This document shows positions 1-11,900 of a stretch of 64,000 nt of DNA, one piece after another. Origin of the DNA: Eumeta japonica. Lineage: Eukaryota > Arthropoda > Insecta > Lepidoptera > Psychidae. Numbering within the stretch: position 1 is the first letter of the stretch; each line of letters starts with the position of its first letter. The position numbers were made by a program, and so were the translations under genes. The stretch spans positions 62,001 through 126,000 of the forward strand of contig BGZK01001434.1 in the NCBI GenBank assembly GCA_005406025.1, read 5' to 3'. The notes under the pieces are model-generated. The model did no database searches, was not told the DNA's origin, and saw only the letters and a list, made by a program, of their open reading frames with translations.

Positions 1-1599
1 ACCCTCTTTTTCCCAGTCTTCTTGCCTTTTCTCTGCATATTTACTGCAATGACTGTTTAAGTACATTGTTTGATGGTGTTTACTCTTATGGATGACAAAT
101 TAATCATAGACTATGTTATGAAAAGTCTAAACAAGTTAAGATGTTTAATAGTAGAAACTTTCTATACACTTGGCCACTGTTGGTAGATACCAAATGTAAT
201 CAGAAGTGGTAAGTCAAGCCATAAGATGCAACTACTAGTGACTAGACAGCCTTCAGTCTTAACCACTAGTTGCCTTGACATGTTCACATTTTCAACCACT
301 TTTCTTAGTATTCAATCGATATTGGATGGGTTTGTGTAAAATTAGAATCACTCTAGATTGATTATAAAAAAAATGAAACCTTGCCAAATACATATCAATA
401 GAGTTAAATTTTCACCATTACTGAGTTCGTTCAATTTTAACAGCAATATACTTGGGTAACACAGACTGCTTTTTAAAGAATAAAATTTAAAATTTTCCAA
501 GTGTTTTAGCAGGGCATGGAACTGGTAGAGTCAATGATTGCAGTTAAAAGAGTGCGGGTGGCCCGCATACTAATGGCGTCACAATTGAGAAGTACTGATA
601 TCTCTTGTAACTTGTGACTTAAACATGGCTGCCTGAATGCTCAGATTATGTCATTACAATATAAAATATATTAAAATGTTACCCACAACTTGTGGAGCCA
701 CTAATGGCTTTTTTACATGAATATTAATGTCATTTCATGAACATTTTTGTTGTTTTATTTTCTTTAACCCACCTAAACTAAAATCTAATCACACCTTTAC
801 AGCCAACAGTGACCTAATGTGCAGTGACACTAAAACCATAGTCAGAAGTCATTTTAATTACAAAACCCAATTTATATGAATGCAAAACGATACTTTTCTG
901 AGAAAACTTGATGTGATTTTCAAACCTTTAATCTGTAATCAAGTGTTTGAGAATCATGGTAGAGCCATTTACTCCACTCCAACCGATGAAAATTGAAAAG
1001 TATATACCTGTACTGTTGCTACAGTGCTTGGAACTTTATAAGAGATTCTGTTTGAAAGTACTGACTACAATAAGGTTATGTACCTCAAACAGATGTCACC
1101 GAGAGTTGAAATTGCTAATATTCCAGCTAATTGCTTCAGGTGCTCTGTCTGAAATTTAAATCAATATGGCACAGATTAAAAACCTTACAAATTATATGTA
1201 CGTCAATGATAAAAAGTGGTCATTATATTATTATTTCTTGTTTCATTTTCTTGACATTCAATTAAAATTATTAAAGAATATTTTTTTTGAATAAAAAAAG
1301 TTTTAGAGATTCTTTAATACTAAATTTGATTTATGCACTGTCTATAATCTATAAATATAATAAAAAATATTTATTTTGATCGAGAATCAGTCAAAAACTA
1401 CTAAGTGTATTGATCATTCAAAGAATGCTTGCATGGGTTACCTATTATACTATAAAAGTAAAATCATATTTGTTTGAATGTTTATCTTTTAATCATGGGC
1501 CAATGGTCAATTTTGCATAGAAGTATATTATGTTCTCGAATTGGATATATATACCTTTTCTAAAAAGAAAAACATACATACAACAGAAAATGATAATTT
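1..1599. other. AT-rich stretch, no gene supported
   Basis: No convincing coding region is visible. On the minus strand the first 32 bases read as a short charged peptide (EKRQEDWEKEG) directly after a possible AG acceptor at 33-34, so the edge might clip an exon of a minus-strand gene, but this is far too short to rely on. An open frame near 947-1159 (+) has no recognisable composition or motif. Confidence 0.3.
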
Positions 1600-1739
1600 C
1601 TAATTTATAACATCAATATCTAAGAGAGAACTAAGATGGGCATTGGGACCAATATTAGAATTGACAGCGAGACTGGACCCAATAGTGGAATCAGAATTGA
1701 CTATTTGAAATCTATGTTCATATAAGCAAAACTGTAGAC
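1600..1739 (-). CDS. Possible terminal exon of an unidentified gene
   Basis: The minus strand shows a pyrimidine-rich tract ending in CTACAG, then about 46 open codons to a TAA/TAG stop near 1600. The peptide starts FCLYEHRFQIVNSDSTIG and ends LSSLLDIDVIN. Its mixed composition looks more like protein than AT-rich noise. I do not recognise it. No matching upstream exon was identified; the open frame at 2085-2474 on the same strand could be a separate gene or could splice to it. Confidence is low. Confidence 0.2.
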
Positions 1740-2084
1740 ATATTTGAATCATAAAAAAAACAATAATTGCTACAAAAAACATTCATGGCTATTATATAAA
1801 TAAATGGATGTTAAATTATACATGAAGTTAAAACAGTATAATTAAGATCCTCGAGAATCTTAACAAATGTATGTTTAGTTACAGAATAATTTCATTTATT
1901 ACAAAAAGTTTCATTTATTAACTTAATCATTTTTAAATAATTAAATATAGTGTAACTATATTAATAATAAATTTAGCATTTTGTAAATTCTATGTAGGTA
2001 CTTAATGGTGATATTGAATTAATTTAATTATATAGCATACAAAATTAAAATTATTACAAAATGTAAAACAAATTACATGTAGGT

Positions 2085-2474
2085 TTATGTGTCTTTAGAC
2101 ACTGAGTAAACTCGGTAAGATTGTGGACTTGGCAACTCGTCAGGACCATAGAATGGGATCGTGTTACTATTCTGAAAGTCTCCTTTACTCATTTTTATGA
2201 ATCTTTCAAAAGCAACTTCGTAAAACGTACGTAGATCGATTATTGGAATATCACAACGAAGATTAAAAGAAATTATATGCAGAATTATAGCAAGATTTAC
2301 CATCATCTTTGTACAAGGGCTTTGAGTATAATATAAAAAGTTTGAACATTGCTTACTCTGTCCAGCACACTTAATAAGCCCAATGTTTTTTAATGTTAAT
2401 GATAGCGCTTGTACACATTCTTGTATTGAATATACTCTGCATTGGCAAGAGAAAATGCAGCCTGAATAAACCAT
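2085..2474 (-). CDS. Hypothetical small cysteine-containing protein
   Basis: Single open frame of 129 codons. I start it at the ATG at 2474 because the frame further upstream has no ATG. The N-terminal third is rich in cysteine (MVYSGCIFSCQC, then further Cys), and the middle is hydrophobic (MMVNLAIILHIISFNL). The C-terminal part is polar with a Pro/Ser-rich end (GPDELPSPQSYRVYSVSKDT). It could be a small secreted or membrane-associated protein, but I do not recognise the family. It lies head-to-head with SMG5, about 0.8 kb from the SMG5 start codon, so the two could share a promoter. A possible donor GTACGT inside the frame near 2230 leaves open that it is one exon of a larger gene. Confidence 0.4.
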   Translation of the reverse strand: MVYSGCIFSCQCRVYSIQECVQALSLTLKNIGLIKCAGQSKQCSNFLYYTQSPCTKMMVNLAIILHIISFNLRCDIPIIDLRTFYEVAFERFIKMSKGDFQNSNTIPFYGPDELPSPQSYRVYSVSKDT

Positions 2475-3098
2475 GTTTGCTAAAAACAAGAGATTCAATG
2501 TTCTGTATAGAACACAATTTAATATTTATGCTTTCTATCGGTTGACTATGAGTTTCACAAATTGTTTTTATAAACAACATTTGTCTTCTATTCAGTTTTG
2601 TCACTACTTGTCACTACTGTCTGTGTTGTCACATGGTTGTCACTCTTGTCAGTGTCACTTCTTAAGCATAGAGATTAGTACGTTTATATTTCATACCTCT
2701 CCTATGGAGATTAGTGTGATTCTTCCTTTGTGGTGTGGTTAGCCTTCAATTTTTTCACCTAGATGACGTAACTGATTTAAATCTTCGGATGAACAGCTGT
2801 AAAAATGTTAGTCCTTTTCTGGGACTTTAAAACGTTAACGTCTTATGAAACTTTACCTATTTTGGAAAATTGTGATTTCTGATTCCGATTTTTTTAAAAA
2901 TTCAAATTTTCATAACGAGAAGTTTGATAGAAAAAGAAGCATGACAGTTTTGTGACATAATACTTTTTTTGTATTGAGGCAGATGTTTTTCAACATACAA
3001 ACTTATTTGCTATTTTCTCTCTGGCAACTATTTCGTTACTTCATTAATTGCGTGTTAGGCGTTTTTACGGACTTTTGTATTTTGTTTTAGTAAATAAG
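2475..3098. promoter_or_regulatory. Shared upstream region between a small orphan gene and SMG5
   Basis: This is the non-coding gap between two divergent open frames. It is AT-rich with several CACTTGTCACT/TTGTCACT-like direct repeats around 2600-2660. No canonical TATA box is placed convincingly for either gene. Calling it a bidirectional promoter is inference from orientation alone. Confidence 0.3.
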
Positions 3099-3255
3099 AT
3101 GAATTTGGTGGAAAACAGCAAGGTATTTATGATGTACATTCCATTCCTAAGCATGGGCGCAGAGAAATGATCTACAACACTGTGAGCTTCTGCATTGACC
3201 TTTCAAAGTTTTTGCTTTCGTCAATTTCATGACAGATAGATAAAAAATGTCTTGA
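3099..3255 (+). promoter_or_regulatory. Three upstream open reading frames before SMG5
   Basis: Three ATGs precede the main start, each with a short in-frame stop: 3099-3170 (24 codons including stop, beginning MNLVENSK), 3229-3243 (M T D R stop) and 3247-3255 (M S stop, ending four bases before the main ATG). If all lie in the mRNA, ribosomes must leak past or reinitiate to reach the SMG5 start at 3259. A TTTTGTTTTAG acceptor-like stretch just before the first one leaves open that an upstream 5'UTR intron exists. Confidence 0.5.
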
Positions 3256-3258
3256 AAA

Positions 3259-6216
3259 ATGAAGAGTGCACGTTCGGAAAACTCCGAGGTAGACGTTGTG
3301 GAAATCAATGAACGTATCAAGAAATTATACAGGTACGTAAGTGACATTGCAAGGCGAATTGACGAAGCAGTTGCCGGTTGTTGCAGTGTTGCTGACCTTT
3401 TCTCGATCAATATAGAACTTCTACGCCACAAACTAAGAGATAACTGTGAAAAGCTTATGCTTCTCGATCCTATCAATTATGGTAAAAAGTGTTTAGAATT
3501 GCTGTGGAGAAAAGTTTATTATGAAACTGTATCTGCTGCTAAGAAACTAAATAAAGCTGATGAAGATTATGATAACTATTTGTTTACTCATATTCTTTGC
3601 GGAATAGGTCATCTGCATCATCTAATCGCTCGAATACAACATGACATGAAATTGCAAATCAAAGAAATTGATTACATCCAGTTGCATAATGATGAAGAAA
3701 TTGAGAATATGTCTGATTCAGCAATTAATAATGAATTTCTTGTATGGGGGCGATCAATCCTGCATTCTTGCCTAATTTATTTGGGTGACTTAAGTCGTTA
3801 TCAGGTAGAAATATTCCACACTGTTGATTCATCTATTGCAGCTAGATATTATCTTCAAGCCTCTCATTTGGATTTGTCATCAGGAATGCCATATAATCAA
3901 CTGGGAAATCTATATTTGGATAAAAATCACAATCTTGATTCTGTTTGTTATTATATTCATTGTTTAAATTTTCCTTTGCCTTTTGAAGGCGCTATGGGCA
4001 ATCTGACAAAGCTGTTTGATAAAAATACAAAACATTTGGAATCGACTGTTCCATCTCCCAATTGGTCCCAAAGTGAACATATTCAAGATTTGGTGTCTCG
4101 GTTTCTGTCTTTGATAGAAATTTGGTATCTTGGAAAAGAGAACTCTGATGTGTCAACTATCTGTAATGTTGTTGTTCATTTATTAAAAACCACATTAGGT
4201 TTTAAGAAAACTGAAGTGCTTGATGACATGCTGTCTAATGCTACTTACACTGAACTTATGCAAACTTTAGAAGAAGAACATATTAATCCTTCGTACATGA
4301 ATGCCAATATTATACATAAAATGGTATTAATATCCCTTTTTACTATATCTAAAGTATCTGAAACAGAGGAAAAAGGAGCTTTCGCTGCAAAAGCTTTTAC
4401 TTTTGCATTACTATCACAGCTCCTCCAAAAGTTATTACAACAATTACATACGTTTGGTTTAAAAAACCCAGCTTCTTGTTATAAACACTATGTATCTACA
4501 TCGACAATAGAAGATATTTCTGAGAAGGTGGAAGAAAATGAGAAAAGTGCAACTATTGACACAAATGGTATCGAGGATCAACCCAAAATAACTCCAAATG
4601 GTGATACACAGAATGGAAATATATCTGATAAAGAAGAAAAAAATAAAAAGGAATCTAATAATGATACACAAATTAATAATAAAAAATCCCTATTAAAACG
4701 AAGACGTCGGCGACGAGTGGCTTTTTCGGACAGTTCAGATCTGAGTGACAGTGAAATTGAAAGCACTAGTATTGAATCTAGTTTACATGATTCTGACTCT
4801 TCTTTGGAATTCGAAGATGACTCTAAAACGGATATTTCTGAAAATGAGGATGATCCAGAATCTACATCAAACAATGGGCTAGTACTTGGTAGTTCAAAAG
4901 AAATTATTGAAGAGGGGCACGAGATTAAAGAGATAATTGTCCAAAAAGAAGAAACCAATAAAACAAAAGCTGTTAAAGAATTTGTATCAGAAGACTTAAA
5001 GGTACCTAATACTGGTTTAGATGCTGTAAGAATCCAAAACTTTTTAAAAGGTGACAACTTTCTCCCAAGCTTAAAGCTCCTTCAAGACTGGATGTTAACT
5101 GAAAAAGAACTGATTTTATCATGTGGTGAAAGTGGAGATTCATTGTTTCAATGTATTGTTGACTTGATAAACATTCTTGAATATCATTTTAAAACTAAAA
5201 GGCAGGACACTGTTGAATTTATTGAAATTCTCAACTACTCTAAAAGTGTTTCCAAGAAATTGGAATCAGAATATAAGCGTATACCTTTGCCTGAAGATGT
5301 CAACTTACGGGGCACTAGCATTTGTAAATTTGACAAAGATTCTGCTGAATGGCAATTGCTTAACAATTACAAACCTACAAATTATGAAGAAAATATAATC
5401 AGAATATTAAGTTTTATAGATTTTGGTCATCAAATTGCAAAAATTGTACCCAGAATTCGTTATAACAGGTCTTTGCAAATATTCTACTTAAAAAAAGTAT
5501 CTACACCAAAATTAAACACAAAAATTAATCATAAAAGAATCAGAGAATGGCACAATTCGAAGAAATCATTAAATGAAGGTGCTGAAGGTGGCTTACTCCG
5601 CCGCCTTGGTCAGCTATGGTTAGCATCTAAAGTTAGGGAACTTGAACGTTATGGTAATGCTGAACCTGCTCCTGCCTTGCTTGCTCTTGATGCTGCCGCG
5701 CTACATTCACACTTACGTTGTGTCAAGCAATTGCTACGAGCCCGCACTTATTTGATATTGGTGCCCACTGTGGTACTTCAAGAGCTAGATGAGCTGAAGC
5801 GGGAGTTGAGTGGTGCACGTGATGCTATCCGTTGGTTAGAGGCGCAATTACAGACCGGTTCACGATTCTTGCGTGCTCAACGGCCAGGACAAGCACGTCC
5901 TTTACCATTACTCAAATATCCACGTAAAGCGCCTGCCCACATTCATAATTTCATACAAATTCTTGAATTCTGTTACCACTTCATCGCGGAAGAGAAACAG
6001 CCTCAAGGAGGTGGCGATCAAGACGGGGCGGCACAATCGAAGTCTGCGCCGTTGTTGCTGCTGCTCACAGGGAACGAGCCGGGCGCTATCGACGATCAAT
6101 ATAAGGAGTTCAGCGTAAAAGGCGCAGCGCAAGCGGCCGGTATTTCCTTGCAGCACATCGGTGACTTTTATACTCAATGGAGGAACACCGTGCATAAAGG
6201 CGGCAAGAAGAGGTGA
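3259..6216 (+). CDS. Smg5: SMG5, nonsense-mediated mRNA decay factor
   Basis: A 985-residue intronless open frame that aligns by eye with animal SMG5 (about 1,000 residues) along its length. The N-terminal 14-3-3-like/TPR region has LLWRKVYYE and YLGDLSRYQ (about residues 75-190), then GMPYNQLGNLY and FEGAMGNL. A low-complexity linker (about 415-610) carries a basic KRRRRRR stretch near 478, a likely nuclear localisation signal, and Ser/Asp/Glu-rich tracts. A second helical block follows, then a C-terminal PIN domain (about 800-980) with GARDAIRWLEAQLQTGSRFL and the ending DFYTQWRNTVHKGGKKR. In the family SMG5 binds phosphorylated UPF1 with SMG7 to promote mRNA decay and UPF1 dephosphorylation; its PIN domain lacks the full acidic catalytic set, and here only one clear early Asp is seen (LALDAAAL, near 810). 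The start sits in an AAAAATG context and matches the expected N-terminus. Confidence 0.96.
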   Translation: MKSARSENSEVDVVEINERIKKLYRYVSDIARRIDEAVAGCCSVADLFSINIELLRHKLRDNCEKLMLLDPINYGKKCLELLWRKVYYETVSAAKKLNKADEDYDNYLFTHILCGIGHLHHLIARIQHDMKLQIKEIDYIQLHNDEEIENMSDSAINNEFLVWGRSILHSCLIYLGDLSRYQVEIFHTVDSSIAARYYLQASHLDLSSGMPYNQLGNLYLDKNHNLDSVCYYIHCLNFPLPFEGAMGNLTKLFDKNTKHLESTVPSPNWSQSEHIQDLVSRFLSLIEIWYLGKENSDVSTICNVVVHLLKTTLGFKKTEVLDDMLSNATYTELMQTLEEEHINPSYMNANIIHKMVLISLFTISKVSETEEKGAFAAKAFTFALLSQLLQKLLQQLHTFGLKNPASCYKHYVSTSTIEDISEKVEENEKSATIDTNGIEDQPKITPNGDTQNGNISDKEEKNKKESNNDTQINNKKSLLKRRRRRRVAFSDSSDLSDSEIESTSIESSLHDSDSSLEFEDDSKTDISENEDDPESTSNNGLVLGSSKEIIEEGHEIKEIIVQKEETNKTKAVKEFVSEDLKVPNTGLDAVRIQNFLKGDNFLPSLKLLQDWMLTEKELILSCGESGDSLFQCIVDLINILEYHFKTKRQDTVEFIEILNYSKSVSKKLESEYKRIPLPEDVNLRGTSICKFDKDSAEWQLLNNYKPTNYEENIIRILSFIDFGHQIAKIVPRIRYNRSLQIFYLKKVSTPKLNTKINHKRIREWHNSKKSLNEGAEGGLLRRLGQLWLASKVRELERYGNAEPAPALLALDAAALHSHLRCVKQLLRARTYLILVPTVVLQELDELKRELSGARDAIRWLEAQLQTGSRFLRAQRPGQARPLPLLKYPRKAPAHIHNFIQILEFCYHFIAEEKQPQGGGDQDGAAQSKSAPLLLLLTGNEPGAIDDQYKEFSVKGAAQAAGISLQHIGDFYTQWRNTVHKGGKKR

Positions 6217-7367
6217 ACCCTCGGACTCGTATTCCCGAGTGTCGTACACGCGACGCCATCAGGCGTCGCCCTCTCGGCCGGCGAACACCTCACGTTGCGC
6301 GCGGCGCTCCACCCGCGAAAGAAGAGTGACCACTGTTGGTGACCGCTACCGATCGGAAACAGAACCGCAAAGTACTATGATTCGACAGTTATCGTACAAC
6401 GTTATTTATAATATTATTTGTTACGTATTCATGTAGGTGATACAAGATTGGATAACGTAAAAAAATTATATTTTCCTTAAAAAAAAATCAAATGCTTTTA
6501 TACTCATTTTGGTGTTACATCATATCGCTTTTTTTTCATTAAATGGTGATTATTGGTAAAGTGATTTGTAATTGTCTTATTATTTGTTCTCATTTCTATC
6601 ATTGGTAAATCATAATTATATATAAATGCAATGTAATGATTTAAAGCTGCATTCTTCCTATATTGTGGAGAATGGATTTTTGTCTTATCATCCATCTGTC
6701 ATGTTTGTTAATAAATATTTTTATCATCATGATGTTTATTTGTTAAATGCCTATTTGTCTGCAATTTTTCAATAATTCGCTATTGACATTGACATGGACT
6801 AATCTATAACAGTTTAAAATGTCTCGTTGGAAATCATGGAAAATTATAGATTGAGATTCTTTTCTATGAAAGTGATCTATAACACTGCAAAAAATAACTG
6901 TGACACCTATTTGTTTATATTCATTCTGTACAATTCGTGTACTCTGCTCAAATCAATCAACTTAAAAAAAAGAGTCCATTCGGCAGCAGAAATAGAAGTA
7001 GATTTCATTTTATTTTCATATGTAATATGTAATCTTCGAATTTTCAAAATTTTAAAATGCTGTAATTTCTAAACTAGTTGACCGGTTTGGCTCTGAACTC
7101 GACCTTTGTAATCGTCCATAGATCATGTATGTTGAGTTTCATTGAGTTCTAAAGAATTGTAGACACAGTTGTGTTGACAAGCCCCACATTATATCGTATA
7201 TATATAAATACATATAAACTTTTGAACCATATGTATTTTCTGACTCAGCTCGTCGAAAAAAGTCAAAACAGTAAAATTTTTCAAAAGTTGTGTCATAAGG
7301 ACAAATACAATAGTTAGATTTAAGTGAAATCTACTAAAAAAGGGCTTGAAGTTTTTATTTCTTTCTA
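6217..7367. other. Intergenic, SMG5 3' side
   Basis: The first about 150 bases are relatively GC-rich and may be the start of the SMG5 3'UTR. Then AT-rich DNA follows with candidate polyadenylation signals (AATAAA-like, for example near 6708). No further gene is supported. Confidence 0.5.
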
Positions 7368-7450
7368 AAAGGCCGGCGCCACATTAGACTCCCTAAGGGT
7401 TTCAGATGTCCATAGACTGGTAACCACCTACTCAATGGCCTCGCACACTC
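7368..7450 (-). repeat. Interspersed repeat fragment
   Basis: Read on the minus strand this contains GTGGTTACCAGTCTATGGAC, CATCTGAAACCC and GGCGCCGGCCTTTTAGAAAG. I associate this motif series from memory with a dispersed repeat common in moth and butterfly genomes. It directly abuts the TIR element at 7474. No database check was possible. Confidence 0.4.
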
Positions 7451-7473
7451 GCTAGTTCCTTTAAAATGGCTAA

Positions 7474-7843
7474 TAGTATACAGAATGGATTTTATCTTAA
7501 ATCTTTTCGCAAATTTAATCCTTCCCTTATAAAACAATTTTGTTAAACCGTAGTCATTGAAGTAGCTGCTTCTGAAAAATATAGTTCAGAACATTTACGT
7601 AGAAATATCGTACTGACAACCCTATTATAGCTAATGAGTACGTATTGTATGGGAGTGGTAGGGGGGCTAGGTGGCCAACCACATAACGCGCCGCGCGGCT
7701 GGCTAGTGATCCACTTCGCATAGCCGCGATCAGTCGCGAACTTGCACTGATAAGAGTTCGTAGTATTAAAAATTATTCTAAAAAAAAGGAGTTGATTATG
7801 AATATTTGCGGAAATAGATATAATCGATTCCATACGGTATGAG
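7474..7843. mobile_element. TIR element family A, copy 1 (short, non-autonomous)
   Basis: Left end TACAGAATGGATTTTATC followed by CTTTTCGCAAATTTAATC; right end GATTATGAATATTTGCGGAA then TAATCGATTCCATACGG. The ends are imperfect inverted repeats of about 60-70 bases of the family also seen at 50110-50640, 58550-58935 and 59805-60792. Behind the left end it shares the segment TAGTCATTGAAGTAGC and, further in, CGCGAACTTGCA with the 59.8 kb copy. The interior is GC-rich (CGCGCCGCGCGGCTGG) and encodes nothing obvious. Confidence 0.6.
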
Positions 7844-8274
7844 CTTCATGTATACATTTTTTATGTCTATTGTGGTAAAGCTATATTGTAGCCAACTTGG
7901 CCGTAGTACAAAAATAGGCCGACTCGACCGGTGAAATACCACACTCTTATAAATACAGACCTGAAGTAGCAACTTATGCTGCTGCATTTCGTCTAGTGAG
8001 TGAAAGTTCCAGTAGCTCACTCTCTCTCTCTTCTTCCCTTCCATCAATCCAATCTCCTTCCATTAAACATCTGTCGATTTTTCTAGGGTTGCAAGTATCC
8101 ATGGGCGACGGTGACTATATGCACTCTGGTGCTCCATCTGCTTGCTTGCCTCTCGATTATGCTATAACAAAATCCTTCAAATAATTCACATCCATTACAT
8201 CCATACGTGAGTCAAACTGAAAGTCCTTAGAAAATCAAAAATTGCGCAAACTAGCAAGTTATTTTTACTATCAT
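7844..8274. other. Intergenic, no feature
   Basis: Ordinary intergenic DNA with a short CT-rich run (CTCTCTCTCTCTTCTTCCC near 8020). Nothing coding is supported. Confidence 0.4.
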
Positions 8275-8960
8275 TGTTTTTCAAAACAATGTACGTTGAG
8301 ATTAGTACTTCACTGCATTTGATGAAACTACTGAGAGATACACTTTGCCCACTCGCACTTAGGAGTCGTTTCGATGGCCTTTTCACATGGAGCCACTGCT
8401 TCCTCGGTGGCTGTAAACCATTTGTCCCGAAGTTTACTTTTATTTTAGGAAATAAATAAAAATCGCGCGATGCGATGTCGTACGTGTAAGGCAGGCGAGC
8501 CAGTATTTGTATATCTAATGTCTACTCCAAATATTTAGTTATTTGTCTAGCGGTATAGGGTGAGGTGTTATCACGACGAAGGAGAATCTTACTGTGAGGT
8601 TTTTACAAAACTTACCGAACTTTTACAAAACAAGAGGCAAATAATTTATAGTGTACTAGTCTGCAGTATCTTTATTTATCTTCTAAAACAATTGTTGTAT
8701 TCTTGTCATTCCGAAGAAAAAGGCTACCATCTTTTTCCGACACTTCGATCTCGTTTACTTTAGTAGACGACTCCTCGAAAACATCCATTGAGTAAACTGT
8801 CTTTCGGTTTCAGGGTCAGTAAATTCAGATCTTGTCCCTGTAACCATGTAGACAGTATTTGAGTCACCACCGGTAAATCTTTGCATCATTTCACGGCACC
8901 AATTAATACAATGGAGTTTTTAAGCTTCAGTCAAATTATGAGTAGGTAGGACCGTGAAAA
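8275..8960 (-). pseudogene. Degenerate mariner-like transposase
   Basis: Reading the minus strand from 8960 downward in shifting frames gives blocks typical of mariner-family transposases. These are LTEA(Q)K-like then INWCREMMQRFTGGDSN, DPETERQFTQWMF, KKMVAFFFGMT, and near the end DKWFTATEEAVAPCEKAIE, TPKCEWAKCISQ and FHQMQ. Frameshifts and stops break it repeatedly, and the N-terminal DNA-binding half is missing, so it is a dead 5'-truncated copy. No terminal inverted repeats were found. Family assignment to Tc1/mariner (mariner branch) rests on motif recognition. Confidence 0.7.
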
Positions 8961-11900
8961 GATTTTCCAAAAATTTTTATTGAACAATATCTTTTGGAAA
9001 AAATTAATCGATTTTTATACGGCAATCGATGCAACTTTTTAGAGAAAACAAATTTTGGTATCGATTGTTTGAGCAGCTTAAAAGTTATCTCAAATATTTA
9101 GTTGAAAATTTTATTTTTAAGTTTAATCAGTTAAAATTTTAGGAAATCTAAGTTGAATGGACCTCTTTCGAATGCCGCGTTTTGAACGATTAATCAGTTC
9201 AAAAGTTGTGAGAAGATTCGAAACTTACACACATATACATACACCCATTACTCGGAAAATGGTCAAAATACTTTCTTAGGACACTAAAACATCAAGATTC
9301 GATGAAAACTCGATTTTCGGAAACAGGTACGAGATAGTCACCCAAATTTTTGAAAATTGTGCAAATTGAGGAGCACAACTGAAAAGTCAGTAAAGGTAAC
9401 TTTATAAATGAGCCATAGATAGATACAAATAAAATTATAATCCCATCACCCCATGTCAAGCAAGGCAGGATAAAACATGAGCCATTAACTGTGATCCCCG
9501 AGGAGTACCACGAGAACAATAAAATTTCAACAAGGTGGAATTTTATTCAGAAAATGATCAACTACTTTTGGTATAAATAGTCATTCGAGTATCTGGCCAC
9601 ATTGAACCAGCTTTACAAATGAAGTACCGAGAAAATAGAGCCTGACATGGATGTCGTAGTAATGATTAGGGATACAAATTACCATCTGTAAAATGAATTC
9701 TGCGTAGGACTGTTGCGGAATACCCTAGCATAGATGTTTGCCATAAATTCAGAAACAAAAAATCGCCTAAGTGCGGATCGGGCCACGCGTAGTGTAGGGT
9801 TCTGTTGTTGCCCGTCACCACATGCGGACTTAGAAGGTGGCTTTTTGATACTATGAAAATATCAATGGAGTTAATTAGTTCATGGTTTAACGGCTCACAA
9901 TGCTTAAAAACGGGCTAAGGGTGAATGTTAAGGATGTTATGACTTTATTCTTTCATAATTTTACATGGTCTATAAACTTATACTTCCTACCTGTTTTAAA
10001 CAACTAGCAACTTCATTTAAGTATTTTCAATGGAATTTGTAAAAAAAATTGCTTTTCAATTCTTCAAGTATATTTTATGAATTGGTTGAAGAATACTCAT
10101 TAGCTTATGAAGCTTACTTAGCTGTAATACATTTGCTTTTAACTTCATTATATATACTGCTGTAGTGAATTTTTTCACATATCTAAAAACATCCATTTAG
10201 CTGGCAGTGGAAGGGGGCATTTGACTCCATTGGAATGGGGGGGGAATTATCATTTTAAACCTTTAGGGTAATCGCAACACGTCGATTTTATACAAACTTA
10301 TTTCGTCGTGCGGTTTGATTCTAATAGAAATAAATTTATAATTCACATTAAAATTAAATTCAAAAAGTGTGAATTTCGTTACGTAATTTCGTTGAAATAA
10401 GATCATGTATTTATTTTGATATTTAATTTTAAAATTCATGAAAAACCGGCAGTATTTACGTCTGTGTGAGTGCACACAGAAATGAATCTCTTGTATTTAT
10501 TAACGCATATATGCAACTGGATATTATAATTTATTTATTAAAATTGAAAAACGGTCACATCACCATTGAGTATATATTTCTTCGACGTATTTACAAACAG
10601 AGAGTGAAAGAAATGACTGATATAACAGCGTAATAATTATATAGGTGTGATAGAGATGTCCGAGAGTGTGATAGAGAATCACAACAGCTTCCGCATTTGG
10701 TTTACGATTGTCACTTTTGGCTTTATCAATCGTACGAGCTAGACGAAGACTGGACGCGTCGTATGAACGAAGCGGCAACATAGCCTGGAAAACATCTCTG
10801 TTTATTTATTTACCTTTGAGAGATATCAAATCTACTCACTGATTTTTCATTATTGTTTCAATTCTTATTATATTACTTAAATAATTTAAAATCTATTAAA
10901 ATTCACAATGATATATTTTGAGGACGATCTGTAAGAGGTTAAAAATATTGAGACGTAAAGAAAATATTTATAACCTACTTATAATCCGTTTTTGATATAT
11001 TTAAATTTATAAATTGTTTTCAATAAATGTGTATGTATATATGTATTATTTATATTCATTTGAGATTAATTTGTGTACGCCGTACATTATGTGCTGTAAA
11101 AGATTAAAAATCATAAGCAATACTTTTCAAATTCAAAATCTATTTCCAGTTTACAGTTCAGAATACATATATATATATATATATATGTGTATATCGGTTA
11201 ATGAATTTTTATTATGTGAATATATTTATATATTTTTCGCGTTGGCTTATTTGCCAACTTACCATTACATATTTTAGTGTTATTTTATTTGAACAAATTT
11301 GTGTTATTATTCTTTACATTTTTCTAATAATATTTCTGATTTTCACAAAAGAAATATTTCGAATTTATGAACTCAAGCTCAAAACGAAGTTGATAGCTAT
11401 TGTTGATTAGCTATTACATGCTGCTCATTTTAAAGAGTAGTTAATGCTTCATAAAAATGACTTGAATGTTGATTAACGTATCTCGAATAGTTTGTGGGTT
11501 ATGGAAATTTGTTACTTGACAAATAATGTGACCGATCAAACTTTGGTACCGTGGAATATTAGAAACTATTGTAAAAAATAGAAAACAAATTTTTTTAGCA
11601 TTTTGTTATATATGGCTGTTTTTGTAATTTTTTGTAGCTTTAAAAAAATACAACGGTCATCTGAAATTGTTTATAATAAATTGTCAAATTAATAAACAAT
11701 TAAATTATTAATAAAAAAATTTTTTTTTTGGTAACTCTACTAAGAAAAGCCAATTATGATTTTTAAAGAGGAAATAATTTCTTAACTAATTATTTAAACA
11801 ATAGAAATATAAAAAAATGATTTTAAACAATTAAAATTTTTTTTAAGAAATTTTTTTTATTTATAAATCATTATTTTTCAATGATAACAAAATAGTAAAA

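Noticed and set aside
4578..5057. 159-codon Ser-rich open frame on the minus strand
   Set aside because: It is antisense to the acidic/Ser-rich linker of SMG5; its composition is the complement of GAA/GAT/TCT-rich codons.
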